Source: an uncultured Sphingobacteriales bacterium
Lineage (GTDB): Bacteria > Bacteroidota > Bacteroidia > Chitinophagales > Chitinophagaceae
Assembly: GCA_937871285.1 (NCBI GenBank)
Contig: CALMQS010000012.1
Coordinates: 50,885 to 114,884 of the forward strand
Length of the DNA: 64,000 nucleotides
Reading direction: 5' to 3'
The notes under the pieces were generated by a model. It saw only the letters and a program-made list of their open reading frames with translations, was not told the origin of the DNA and did no database searches. Of the stretch, positions 44,275 to 51,620 are shown piece after piece (position 1 is the stretch's first letter; each line of letters begins with the position of its first letter). The translations under genes were made by a program, and so were the position numbers.

Positions 44275-45822
44275 ATGAAAAAAATCATCTTCTTTTCCTT
44301 TTTAATGACCTGTATTTTTTACCTGGCAAATGCACAGGAAAAGATTGATCAGTCCATGATGCAGAAGATAAGGAATGAAGGGTTGAATCATTCAAAGGTT
44401 ATGGATATTGCCTTTCAGCTAACCGATGTAAGCGGCCCGCGCCTAACCATTTCACCCGGCTTTACCAGGGCAGCTAACTGGGCAAAAGAACAGTTAGCAG
44501 ACTGGGGACTGGAGCATGCCGTACTTGAACCCTGGGGTGAGTTTGGAAAAGGATGGGAGCTGGAGAAAATGTATATAGCGCAAACCGCACCTTACTACCG
44601 GCCGCTGATCGGGTTTCCAAAAGCATGGACAAGCGGCACCGGCGGATTGAAAAAAGCGCAGGTTATACTGGTTGATGCAGCAGATTCCGCTGATGTTGTG
44701 AAGAAATACAGCGGACAGCTTAAGGATAAGATCATCATCATGAGCCAGCACGATATTTTAATGCCGGGGTTTAAGCCGGATGCACGCCGGTATTCAGATG
44801 AAGAGCTGCAGGAAATGACCGGCAGAAAACCATCTACACCTGCTTACCCACGCCCCGCGGCTCCGTCCCGCAGCGGCGTAAGTCCTGTGGCTTTGCTGAA
44901 TGATGTGAAAGAAGTGGCAAAAAAAGAAGGCGCGCTGGCTATATTAACTTACAGTATGCGTGGCCGTGATGGTACTTTATTTGTGCAGGGCGGCGGCTCA
45001 TATAAAAAAGATGATCCCGAAAATTTTACCGATGTTATGGTAACTGTAGAAGATTATAAAAGCATAGTGCGGTTGTTGCAGGCTAACATCCCGGTTGAAA
45101 TAGAAACGGATATACAAACCCGCTTTATAGCAGAGGACACTAAGGGATATAATGTGCTGGCAGACATTAAAGGCACAGATAAAAACCTGGGAGATGAAGT
45201 GGTTATGCTGGGCGCGCATCTCGACTCCTGGCAGGGCGCAACGGGTGCAACCGATAATGCGGCAGGCTCGGCAGTGATGCTTGAGGCTGTACGCATATTG
45301 AAAACGCTGGGTGTTCAGCCCCGGCGCACCATCCGCATCGCTTTGTGGAGCGGCGAGGAGCAGGGACTGCACGGATCAAGGAACTATGTAAAAAACCATC
45401 TTGCCGATCCGGCTACTATGACCCTAAAGCCCGGCCATGCTAAAGTTTCGGCATACTTTAACTTCGATAACGGTACCGGTAAAATAAGAGGTATTTACCT
45501 GCAGGGAAATGAAGCATGCAGAAATATCTTTTCGCAATGGTTCGCCCCTTTTAAAGACCTGGACGCCTCAGCCGTAACCATCAGCAACACCGGCGGTACC
45601 GATCACCTGGCTTTTGACGCTGTGGGTATTCCCGGTTTCCAGTTTATACAGGATCCTATAGAATACAGTACCCGCACGCATCATACCAATATGGATTCGT
45701 ATGATCATTTACTGGCGGATGATCTGAAGCAGGCAGCCACTATTATCGCCGCTTTTGTATATAATGCTGCCATGCGGGATGAAAAATTGCCCAGAAAGCC
45801 ATTGCCAAAGGCGGGCCGGTAA
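44275..45822 (+). CDS. Secreted M28 family zinc peptidase (carboxypeptidase Q-like)
   Basis: A 515-residue exported enzyme (signal MKKIIFFSFLMTCIFYLANA). Residues about 40-75 match the PGCP start (DVSGPRLTISPG). A protease-associated insert spans about 120-270. The M28 zinc motifs are GAHLDSW (His315, Asp317), ATDNAAGSA (Asp327), WSGEEQGLHGS (Glu361/Glu362), NTGGTDHLAF and THHTNMDSYD. All ligands are present, so it is probably an active periplasmic or secreted di-/carboxypeptidase. The C-rich/basic tail is short. Confidence 0.92.
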   Translation: MKKIIFFSFLMTCIFYLANAQEKIDQSMMQKIRNEGLNHSKVMDIAFQLTDVSGPRLTISPGFTRAANWAKEQLADWGLEHAVLEPWGEFGKGWELEKMYIAQTAPYYRPLIGFPKAWTSGTGGLKKAQVILVDAADSADVVKKYSGQLKDKIIIMSQHDILMPGFKPDARRYSDEELQEMTGRKPSTPAYPRPAAPSRSGVSPVALLNDVKEVAKKEGALAILTYSMRGRDGTLFVQGGGSYKKDDPENFTDVMVTVEDYKSIVRLLQANIPVEIETDIQTRFIAEDTKGYNVLADIKGTDKNLGDEVVMLGAHLDSWQGATGATDNAAGSAVMLEAVRILKTLGVQPRRTIRIALWSGEEQGLHGSRNYVKNHLADPATMTLKPGHAKVSAYFNFDNGTGKIRGIYLQGNEACRNIFSQWFAPFKDLDASAVTISNTGGTDHLAFDAVGIPGFQFIQDPIEYSTRTHHTNMDSYDHLLADDLKQAATIIAAFVYNAAMRDEKLPRKPLPKAGR

Positions 45823-45825
45823 CCG

Positions 45826-45915
45826 GTGGAGGGTATGGGGTATAGGGTGTAGGGTGTAAGGTGTAGGGTGTAAGGTGTAGGGGATAAGGTGTAGGGGATA
45901 AGATGTGTGGTTGGA
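45826..45915 (+). repeat. GGGTGTAAGGTGTAGGG repeat 3' of the M28 peptidase gene
   Basis: About twelve imperfect 7-bp units (AGGGTGT, AAGGTGT, AGGGGAT) begin 4 bp after the stop. The coding strand is nearly C-free. Confidence 0.7.
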
Positions 45916-45919
45916 GGAA

Positions 45920-46447
45920 TCACCAATGTTTTTCTTCTCTTAGCGTGGTTATATGTGCCGTATGATGTTTGCCATGCCAGGCATAGCTGCCCAGCATTTC
46001 CCAAAGCGTTATTGTTCTTTTTTGTTCGGGATGAAATACTGTCCTTTCCCAATCCCGTATAGTAAACTTTTCTAACAGGTAATGCCACCGGGCATGAAGC
46101 GCGTGCAGAAGCGTAATAGAAATATTTACCGGCAGGTGCTGCACATCAGGCAGTTCGGCCCACAATTTTTCATCATAAGGTTTTATTTGCGGATTGCTTT
46201 CCGTAGCACCCAGCTTAAACCGGCAATAAGCATTGATGTGGCTGTCGGCTACATGATGCACCAATTGCTGTACGGTCCATCCCCCTTCCCTGTAGGGCGT
46301 TTGCAATTGCTGTTCATCTAAATTGAGCAGGGCGTTTTCAAGCAATTGCGGCAGGCGCCCGATATCAGCAATCCGGGCTTCTTTCCTTTGTTCCGAAAAA
46401 GGCTTAGGTATGTACTGTCCTATTGGATAACGTTTATCTGCTGCCAT
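45920..46447 (-). CDS. DinB/YfiT-like metal-dependent transferase
   Basis: A 175-residue protein of the DinB four-helix superfamily, YfiT/BstA branch. YPIGQYIPKPFSEQRK is the typical YfiT start. Metal-binding histidines are visible in VQQLVHHVADSH and WHGKHHTAHI. WTVQQLV and CRFKLGATE also fit. BstA relatives transfer bacillithiol, and other members are amidohydrolase- or isomerase-like. Which thiol this organism uses cannot be read here. It ends convergent with the M28 peptidase gene. Confidence 0.88.
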   Translation of the reverse strand: MAADKRYPIGQYIPKPFSEQRKEARIADIGRLPQLLENALLNLDEQQLQTPYREGGWTVQQLVHHVADSHINAYCRFKLGATESNPQIKPYDEKLWAELPDVQHLPVNISITLLHALHARWHYLLEKFTIRDWERTVFHPEQKRTITLWEMLGSYAWHGKHHTAHITTLREEKHW

Positions 46448-46471
46448 AATATGGAGTTATAACGATACCGG

Positions 46472-46508
46472 CTACCCTTACTACTTATTACTCACCACTT
46501 ACCACTCA
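46472..46508 (-). repeat. GTGGTAAGTGGTGAGTAATAAG repeat 3' of the FKBP gene
   Basis: On the minus strand TGAGTGGTAAGTGGTGAG and TAATAAGTAGTAAGGG begin directly after the stop region of the FKBP gene and carry no C. Same words as at 50365. Confidence 0.65.
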
Positions 46509-47255
46509 TTAATTCACAATATCAATCAGCTCCACATCAAAAACAAGCGCTGCGCCGCCGGGTATGGCGCCCCCGGCACCCTGTTCGCCATAGCCTAAGG
46601 TATAGGGAATGTAAAACTTAAACCTGGAGCCTACGGGCATTAATTGTACGCCTTCCGTCCAGCCTTTAATTACCTGGTTCAATGCAAAGGAAATGGGTTC
46701 GCCCCTGTCGCGGGAACTGTCGAACTTCTTACCATTGATCAAAAACCCTTCGTAATGCACTTTTACCGTGCTCGTATCTGCTGGCCTGGGGCCGGTTCCC
46801 AAATGCAGCACTTCATATTGAAGACCGCTGGGGGTAACTTTCACCCCTTCTCTTTTTTTATTTTCGGCCAAAAATTTTTCACCTTCATCAATAGCGCCCT
46901 GCGATTTTTTGCGCATGAATGCCTGTAGTTGTTCTCTTACTGTCATATCTGCCTGTTGACTGGTTAATAATGTATTTTTCTCTTTTAAAACTTCATCAAA
47001 TCCTTTGTTCATTAAAGCATAATTAATGGTATCTACCCCCTGCGATTTAAAGAAAGTAGCGTCTATCATACCCAGTGCATAGCTCAGGCTGTCTAATGCG
47101 CTGGATAATACCGGCGCTTTCGGCTTGGCCTCAGCAAATACAATATGGGAAGTATCGGCAGCCATTTCCTTAACAGACGAACACGCCGTCATTGAACTAA
47201 CCAGGGTAATGGTAACTGCGCTGTAGGTAATACTTTTTAAAATCCTGCTGCTCAT
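46509..47255 (-). CDS. FKBP-type peptidyl-prolyl isomerase lipoprotein (FkpA/Mip-like)
   Basis: A 248-residue lipoprotein with the lipobox near SSMTAC (Cys25). Residues about 50-135 form the helical N-terminal dimerisation domain (SLSYALGMIDATFFKSQG, LLTSQQADMTVREQLQAF). The FKBP domain spans about 145-248: VKVHYEGFLINGKKFDSS, GEPISFALNQVIKGWTEGVQLMPVGSRFKF is the binding-loop region in shortened form, and IPYTLGYGEQGAGG, IPGGAALVFDVELI follow. It should speed proline isomerisation of exported proteins. Confidence 0.92.
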   Translation of the reverse strand: MSSRILKSITYSAVTITLVSSMTACSSVKEMAADTSHIVFAEAKPKAPVLSSALDSLSYALGMIDATFFKSQGVDTINYALMNKGFDEVLKEKNTLLTSQQADMTVREQLQAFMRKKSQGAIDEGEKFLAENKKREGVKVTPSGLQYEVLHLGTGPRPADTSTVKVHYEGFLINGKKFDSSRDRGEPISFALNQVIKGWTEGVQLMPVGSRFKFYIPYTLGYGEQGAGGAIPGGAALVFDVELIDIVN

Positions 47256-47285
47256 GTTATTTGTTTAATTGTATTTTTTAGATTT

Positions 47286-48050
47286 TTATTCATTTCGCAA
47301 AGCGTGTCCTGTAAGATGAATGAATACATCTTCCAAATTGGCCTTTTTTACTTCTTTGGGCCGTTCAAAGCCCGATGCCACAAGATCATCAATCAACTGA
47401 TCGGGCGAATGCATGGCAATGATCTTTCCCTGGTCCATAATAGCAACCCTGTCGCAAAGTATTTCCGCCTCATCCATATAATGGGTGGTTATAATGATGG
47501 TAGCGCCTTTTGAACGGATATCCCTTATCAGGTCCCAGAGGTTCCTGCGCGCATGCGGATCAAGTCCTGTTGTAGGCTCATCTAAAAAAATAACCCTGGG
47601 TTTATTGATCAGGGTAGTGGCAATGGAAAACCGTTGCTTTTGTCCGCCGCTGAGCTCTTTGTATTTGTTCTTCGCTTTATCTTCAAGATCAACCAATTGC
47701 AGCAATTGGGTGGCGTTAACGGGTTCATTATATAAGCCGCCGAATAAGGCGATCAGTTCGGTAAGGTTAAGACCGGGGTAAAACCCCGAAGATTGTAACT
47801 GCACCCCGATGATCCTTTTTATTTTATCTGCGTGTTTATCAAGATCGTAGCCATCTATAATTACTTCACCGCTCGTTTTTTTGCGAAGTGTTTCCATGAT
47901 TTCGAGCGTGGAAGATTTGCCGGCGCCATTCGGCCCCAGTAACCCGAATATCTCTCCTTCATTCACACTAAAGCTAATGCCTTTTACCGCTTCAAAATGG
48001 CCATAGTTTTTTACCAGGTTCTTTACGGTAATCACTTCTTTTCTGTACAT
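47286..48050 (-). CDS. ABC transporter ATP-binding protein (ABC-2 type)
   Basis: A 254-residue ATPase from ATG 48050 (MYRKEVITVKN); the frame extends to a TTG at 48059. Motifs are Walker A GPNGAGKSS (39-47), the Q-loop in VQLQSSGF, signature LSGGQKQRFS, Walker B VIFLDEPTTGLD and the H-loop TTHYMDEAE. It belongs to the DrrA/CcmA-like ABC-2 branch that drives drug, lipid or polysaccharide export. No permease is adjacent: the next gene in the same direction is the FKBP isomerase. Its membrane partner must be elsewhere or it is an orphan. Confidence 0.9.
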   Translation of the reverse strand: MYRKEVITVKNLVKNYGHFEAVKGISFSVNEGEIFGLLGPNGAGKSSTLEIMETLRKKTSGEVIIDGYDLDKHADKIKRIIGVQLQSSGFYPGLNLTELIALFGGLYNEPVNATQLLQLVDLEDKAKNKYKELSGGQKQRFSIATTLINKPRVIFLDEPTTGLDPHARRNLWDLIRDIRSKGATIIITTHYMDEAEILCDRVAIMDQGKIIAMHSPDQLIDDLVASGFERPKEVKKANLEDVFIHLTGHALRNE

Positions 48051-48055
48051 GAACG

Positions 48056-48086
48056 GCAAGATAATACAGTTAAGGATTATGACAAA
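48056..48086 (-). promoter_or_regulatory. Putative promoter of the ABC ATPase gene
   Basis: On the minus strand TTTG (48086-48083), a 19-bp spacer and TATCTTGC (48063-48056) resemble TTTG-N19-TAnnTTTG with two mismatches in the last bases. It would give an almost leaderless transcript. Confidence 0.35.
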
Positions 48087-48164
48087 TTATTTAACACAAG
48101 CGCACGATGGGAATGCCCCAGGTATTTTCTTTTGAAACCCTGCAGCGGGAGGAAGGCATACAGC

Positions 48165-48172
48165 TATCTTTG
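48165..48172 (+). promoter_or_regulatory. Putative -7 box (TATCTTTG) of the aspartate kinase gene
   Basis: TATCTTTG matches TAnnTTTG and ends 34 bp before ATG 48207. No TTG lies at the expected -33 distance. Confidence 0.4.
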
Positions 48173-48206
48173 CGTATTCTATTTCATGAGCAAATAACAG
48201 CACGGA

Positions 48207-49469
48207 ATGAAAGTATTTAAATTCGGCGGCGCCAGCGTAAATAGTGCAGACAGGATCAAAGCGCTTGCGACGCTGCTGCACTTATACCCTAACGATAAAA
48301 AAGTAGTGGTTATTTCCGCTATGGGAAAAACAACCAATGCGCTGGAAAAAGTTACCGATGCATTTTATAATAACCGGAAGGAAGAGGCCCTTGAATTGTT
48401 TGAGTATATCAAAAAGCAGCATTTAAATACCGCCAAATATTTGCTTGTTGCAAGTGCAAATGAAACGGATGCCCGGCTTTCGCAGCTTTTTACGGAAGTG
48501 GAATGGACCCTGCATGATGAGCCTGCCAGGGATTTTGATTATTACTACGACCAGATCGTATGTGTTGGCGAGTTGCTTTCCACCACTATTATCAGTGCAT
48601 ACCTTAGCGAAAAGGGAATACCTAATAAATGGATAGACGTAAGGGATGTTTTCAGAACCGATGATCATTTCAGGAATGCCGCGATTGACTGGCAGGTTAC
48701 CGGAAAAAACATCAGGGAAAAAATACTTCCTGTTTTTGATGAATATGAGATGGTTATCACGCAGGGCTTTATTGGCGCTACAGACGAAAATGAAAGCACT
48801 ACCCTGGGAAGGGAAGGCAGCGATTACAGCGCCGCAGTTTTTGGCAACCTGCTGGATGCCAGAGCGGTTACTATCTGGAAAGATGTGCCTGGCATTATGA
48901 ATGCCGATCCCAAAACATTTCCTTCCGCTGTTGTAATGCATGAGCTGAACTATGATGAAGTTATTGAGATGGCTTACTACGGCGCGCAGGTGCTACATCC
49001 TAAAACCATTAAGCCATTAGAAAACAAGGCCATCCCGCTATTGGTAAAATGTTTTTCTGACCCGTCATTACCCGGAACGGTTATACAGCATAAAGCAATA
49101 AAAAACCTGCCACCGGTAATCATATTGAAAGATAACCAGGCCCTGCTTCATTTACATTCTAAGGATTTTTCGTTTATTGAAGGGAACGCCATCTCACAGC
49201 TTTACCATTTACTTGCCGAAAAAAGTATTACGGCCAACCTTATACAAACTGGTGCGGTAATATTGATGGTTTGCACAGATGACAGGGAAGATAAAGTAAA
49301 CCAGTTGGCTGTGGCGGCCGCAGCAATTTTTGGCGTGCAGGTAGAAAAGCAGCTCAGCTTATTAACCATCCGGCATTATACCCCCAAAGCCGTGGCAGAA
49401 ATGACTGAAGGGAAAAATATAGTACTGCAACAACAATCCGGACAAACGGTGCAGTTTTTACTTCGGTAA
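48207..49469 (+). CDS. lysC: Aspartate kinase
   Basis: A 420-residue monofunctional aspartokinase. The N-terminus KVFKFGGASV is the phosphate-binding start. VISAMGKTTNALEKVT, TQGFIGATDENESTTLGREGSDYSAA (catalytic/ATP region, quoted in part) and VTIWKDVPGIMNADPK are typical. A regulatory region follows from about 305, with one recognisable ACT-like domain (LLHLHSKDFSFIEGNAISQLYHLLAE in part). It phosphorylates aspartate at the head of the Lys/Thr/Met pathway. It is not fused to homoserine dehydrogenase. The C-terminal half looks shorter and more divergent than in E. coli LysC. Confidence 0.92.
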   Translation: MKVFKFGGASVNSADRIKALATLLHLYPNDKKVVVISAMGKTTNALEKVTDAFYNNRKEEALELFEYIKKQHLNTAKYLLVASANETDARLSQLFTEVEWTLHDEPARDFDYYYDQIVCVGELLSTTIISAYLSEKGIPNKWIDVRDVFRTDDHFRNAAIDWQVTGKNIREKILPVFDEYEMVITQGFIGATDENESTTLGREGSDYSAAVFGNLLDARAVTIWKDVPGIMNADPKTFPSAVVMHELNYDEVIEMAYYGAQVLHPKTIKPLENKAIPLLVKCFSDPSLPGTVIQHKAIKNLPPVIILKDNQALLHLHSKDFSFIEGNAISQLYHLLAEKSITANLIQTGAVILMVCTDDREDKVNQLAVAAAAIFGVQVEKQLSLLTIRHYTPKAVAEMTEGKNIVLQQQSGQTVQFLLR

Positions 49470-49536
49470 AAAGCTTGCGGCAGCATTGTTCCTGTTTTCT
49501 TAACAGAGCTGAAAGAAAAAAATAATCTTACTTTTT

Positions 49537-49582
49537 TTGTTATTACGAAGTTTATCGTAATATTGTACGAAATTAATCGTAA
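49537..49582 (+). promoter_or_regulatory. Promoter overlapped by two TACGA-N6-TCGTA operators
   Basis: A TTG at 49537-49539 and TAATATTG at 49558-49565 form a -33/-7 pair (18-bp spacer, one mismatch). Palindrome 1, TTACGA-AGTTTA-TCGTAA, is at 49543-49560. Palindrome 2, TACGA-AATTAA-TCGTA, is at 49566-49581. Their centres are 22 bp apart, two helical turns, as for cooperative dimers of a BlaI/MecI-type repressor (identity inferred). Confidence 0.6.
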
Positions 49583-49608
49583 TTGATCATCTTTTAAATA
49601 TTGCAGTT

Positions 49609-50364
49609 ATGTTACCCCGTACTTCCATCCACGGTAAATATGGCTTTGGTCTTTTGGTCATTTGCCTGTTAGTAGTATCTTTTTCATTTGCATACGGCGG
49701 AAAGGAGGGCGGCCCTTTTCGCAGCTTTCACCAGGTTCAGACAGCATCTTTCGTCTTCAAAGACAGCATCCCCCAAAAAACAAGACCGGAGGGAAGCACC
49801 CTGGATGATAGACCCGTTTTGGATAAGGAACTGAACGACCAGGCCATCGAAAAGGCTTTGAGAAATGTTGAATACAGTTTAAAAAAGCTGGAAGCGGAGC
49901 TCAGGAATACAAACTGGAGCAGGGTAGAAAAAGATACAAGACGTGCTTTAGCGGATGTAAATAAACAGTTATTGCTTGAAAACAATATTCAATTAGATCA
50001 GCTAAAGGTACAGTTGAACAATGCACGGGTAACAGCCAACGAGCAACTGAAACAAATGCATTTCGATATTGATCACCACCTTAAAATAAACCTGCAAAAT
50101 GCTGCCCATGGTTTGCAGAAGGCGAGGGTTTCGTTACAGCAGTGGAAAGCATTTATGAATGATCTTGAAAAAGACGGACTGATTGAAAAGGGGAAACCGT
50201 ATTCCATAGAAATTAAAGATGGAGATCTGTATATCAATGGTGTAAAGCAACCAAAAAAAGTTACTAAAAGATACAGGGAAAAATATGAACAGTACTTTGA
50301 GGGGAAGGGGGAATTTAAAATGCAGTTTAATGGAGCGGGGGAGGATGAAGGAGAGCTGATATAA
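49609..50364 (+). CDS. Exported coiled-coil protein, probably BlaI-type regulon member
   Basis: A 251-residue protein with an N-terminal hydrophobic segment (about 10-30, FGLLVICLLVVSFSFAYGG), then a long helical/coiled region (about 75-190, NDQAIEKALRNVEYSLKKLEAELRN). A C-terminal tail reads YSIEIKDGDLYINGVKQPKKVTKRYREKY. The tail resembles the C-terminal segment that I recall from Bacteroidota M56 (BlaR1-like) membrane peptidases. Together with the tandem palindromes over its promoter, this suggests it belongs to a BlaI/M56 signalling regulon. No M56 or blaI gene lies in the window. Function otherwise unknown. Confidence 0.7.
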   Translation: MLPRTSIHGKYGFGLLVICLLVVSFSFAYGGKEGGPFRSFHQVQTASFVFKDSIPQKTRPEGSTLDDRPVLDKELNDQAIEKALRNVEYSLKKLEAELRNTNWSRVEKDTRRALADVNKQLLLENNIQLDQLKVQLNNARVTANEQLKQMHFDIDHHLKINLQNAAHGLQKARVSLQQWKAFMNDLEKDGLIEKGKPYSIEIKDGDLYINGVKQPKKVTKRYREKYEQYFEGKGEFKMQFNGAGEDEGELI

Positions 50365-50402
50365 GTGGTAAGTAGTAAGTAGTAAGTGGTAAGTGGTAAG
50401 TT
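50365..50402 (+). repeat. GTGGTAAGTAGTAAG repeat 3' of the coiled-coil gene
   Basis: Five imperfect 7-bp units (GTGGTAA, GTAGTAA) begin directly after the TAA at 50362-50364. No C on the coding strand. Confidence 0.7.
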
Positions 50403-50403
50403 G

Positions 50404-51534
50404 CTAAAACCGTGGCACGGGGCATTGCATTTGCCGCAGGCTTTGGTTATACTGGTTGTAGTAGCCATTATATAATAAGGCAAACTCGGATGCTCCCCGC
50501 ATATTGTTATAGTTTTTAAGAGAAGAGGTAGTAGCATCGTAAGAGAACATGAGCCTTACTGATTTCCATTGAAAGCCGATCATTGGAATAACGGCATCAC
50601 TTCCCCGGTAATACAGGCCCCCGATCACCTGTTTTTCACCATCACCCGATAAATTATAATTAGCGTGAAGTCCCAATGTAAGTTCTTTTGCCTTTGCCTG
50701 TGTGGTGAAATAGGCGCCCGGACTTACAATTACCCTGTCGTTCACTTTAAGTACCGCATCGGCAAAAGCAATGTATCTGCGGGCTATGGCGTTATCATAT
50801 CCGGCAGCGCTGTTGAAGAAAGATTCTTTTGGTGCGTTTACATGGTGCACTGATACACCTGCATGGAGGTAAATATTATCGGTTGGAAAATAAGCGTAAT
50901 TCAGGCCAACCTGCACATCTAAGTAGTTGATACTGGTTGCCGCGAAGTTTTCTCCGCTCGGGGCGCCCGCATCAAAAAATTTCCCGTTCCACTGGTTATC
51001 GAATGTAAACTTGGTTACATCTACTCTTTTATTTGCCCAGCCCAGGTTAAAGCCCAGGGAAAGTAATCCTGTGCTGCCCAGCATTTGATGGTAGGCGGCG
51101 GAACCGTAAACTTTGGTGGAAGTGAGATTGCCGCTGCCGGCAACATCGCGCAGTATTACACCACCGAGGCCTACCCAGCCCGATTCAAACCTGTCGCGGA
51201 ATACCTGGGCATCTCCAAAAATACTCATGGTTTTAAATTGGGCGGGGAGGCTTGCCCATTGCTGGCGGTAATTAGCGCCGAGGCGGTAATCGTTCTCCGG
51301 CAAAAAACCAGTATTGGCCGGGTTAGTGGTCAAAGGGGAATTGAAGAATTGGGAAAAGTGTAAATCCTGCGCACCAACAAAAGCGGGCAGCACATTTAAT
51401 ATGCCGGTACTCACCAGCAACAGGAATGCGAAGCCTCTTCCGTTTTTACGGTTGCGCTTAGCAGGGCACTGTGCCCCAACACCTGCTGCATCTGAGTATT
51501 TCCTGTATATCATATTTAAAGCTGGTAATACCAT
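50404..51534 (-). CDS. PorP/SprF family T9SS membrane protein
   Basis: A 376-residue protein from ATG 51534, which has an unusual clear Shine-Dalgarno-like AAAGGAG about 8 bp upstream; a TTG lies at 51561 and another ATG at 51513. After a hydrophobic segment ending AFVGAQ comes DLHFSQFFNSPLTTNPANTGF, the hallmark start of PorP/SprF proteins. A beta-barrel of about 14 strands follows (YRQQWASLP, GYDNAIARRYIAFADAVLK, GGLYYRGSDAVIPMIGFQW in part). Such proteins anchor or guide type IX secretion cargo. The neighbouring 1214-aa protein has the type B sorting domain, so this is its likely partner. Confidence 0.9.
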   Translation of the reverse strand: MVLPALNMIYRKYSDAAGVGAQCPAKRNRKNGRGFAFLLLVSTGILNVLPAFVGAQDLHFSQFFNSPLTTNPANTGFLPENDYRLGANYRQQWASLPAQFKTMSIFGDAQVFRDRFESGWVGLGGVILRDVAGSGNLTSTKVYGSAAYHQMLGSTGLLSLGFNLGWANKRVDVTKFTFDNQWNGKFFDAGAPSGENFAATSINYLDVQVGLNYAYFPTDNIYLHAGVSVHHVNAPKESFFNSAAGYDNAIARRYIAFADAVLKVNDRVIVSPGAYFTTQAKAKELTLGLHANYNLSGDGEKQVIGGLYYRGSDAVIPMIGFQWKSVRLMFSYDATTSSLKNYNNMRGASEFALLYNGYYNQYNQSLRQMQCPVPRF

Positions 51535-51588
51535 GTCAGTAATCTCCTTTATATGCGTCAATCTCCAGGCAATTAGTGCAGCCTTGTA

Positions 51589-51613
51589 AAATCTTAAATT
51601 TCAAATCTCAAAT
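51589..51613 (-). repeat. ATTTGAGATTTGAAATTTAAG repeat 3' of the T9SS cargo gene
   Basis: On the minus strand AATTTGAGATTTGAAATTT then AAGATT, starting about 8 bp after the stop at 51621. Confidence 0.65.
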
Positions 51614-51620
51614 TCCTCCC

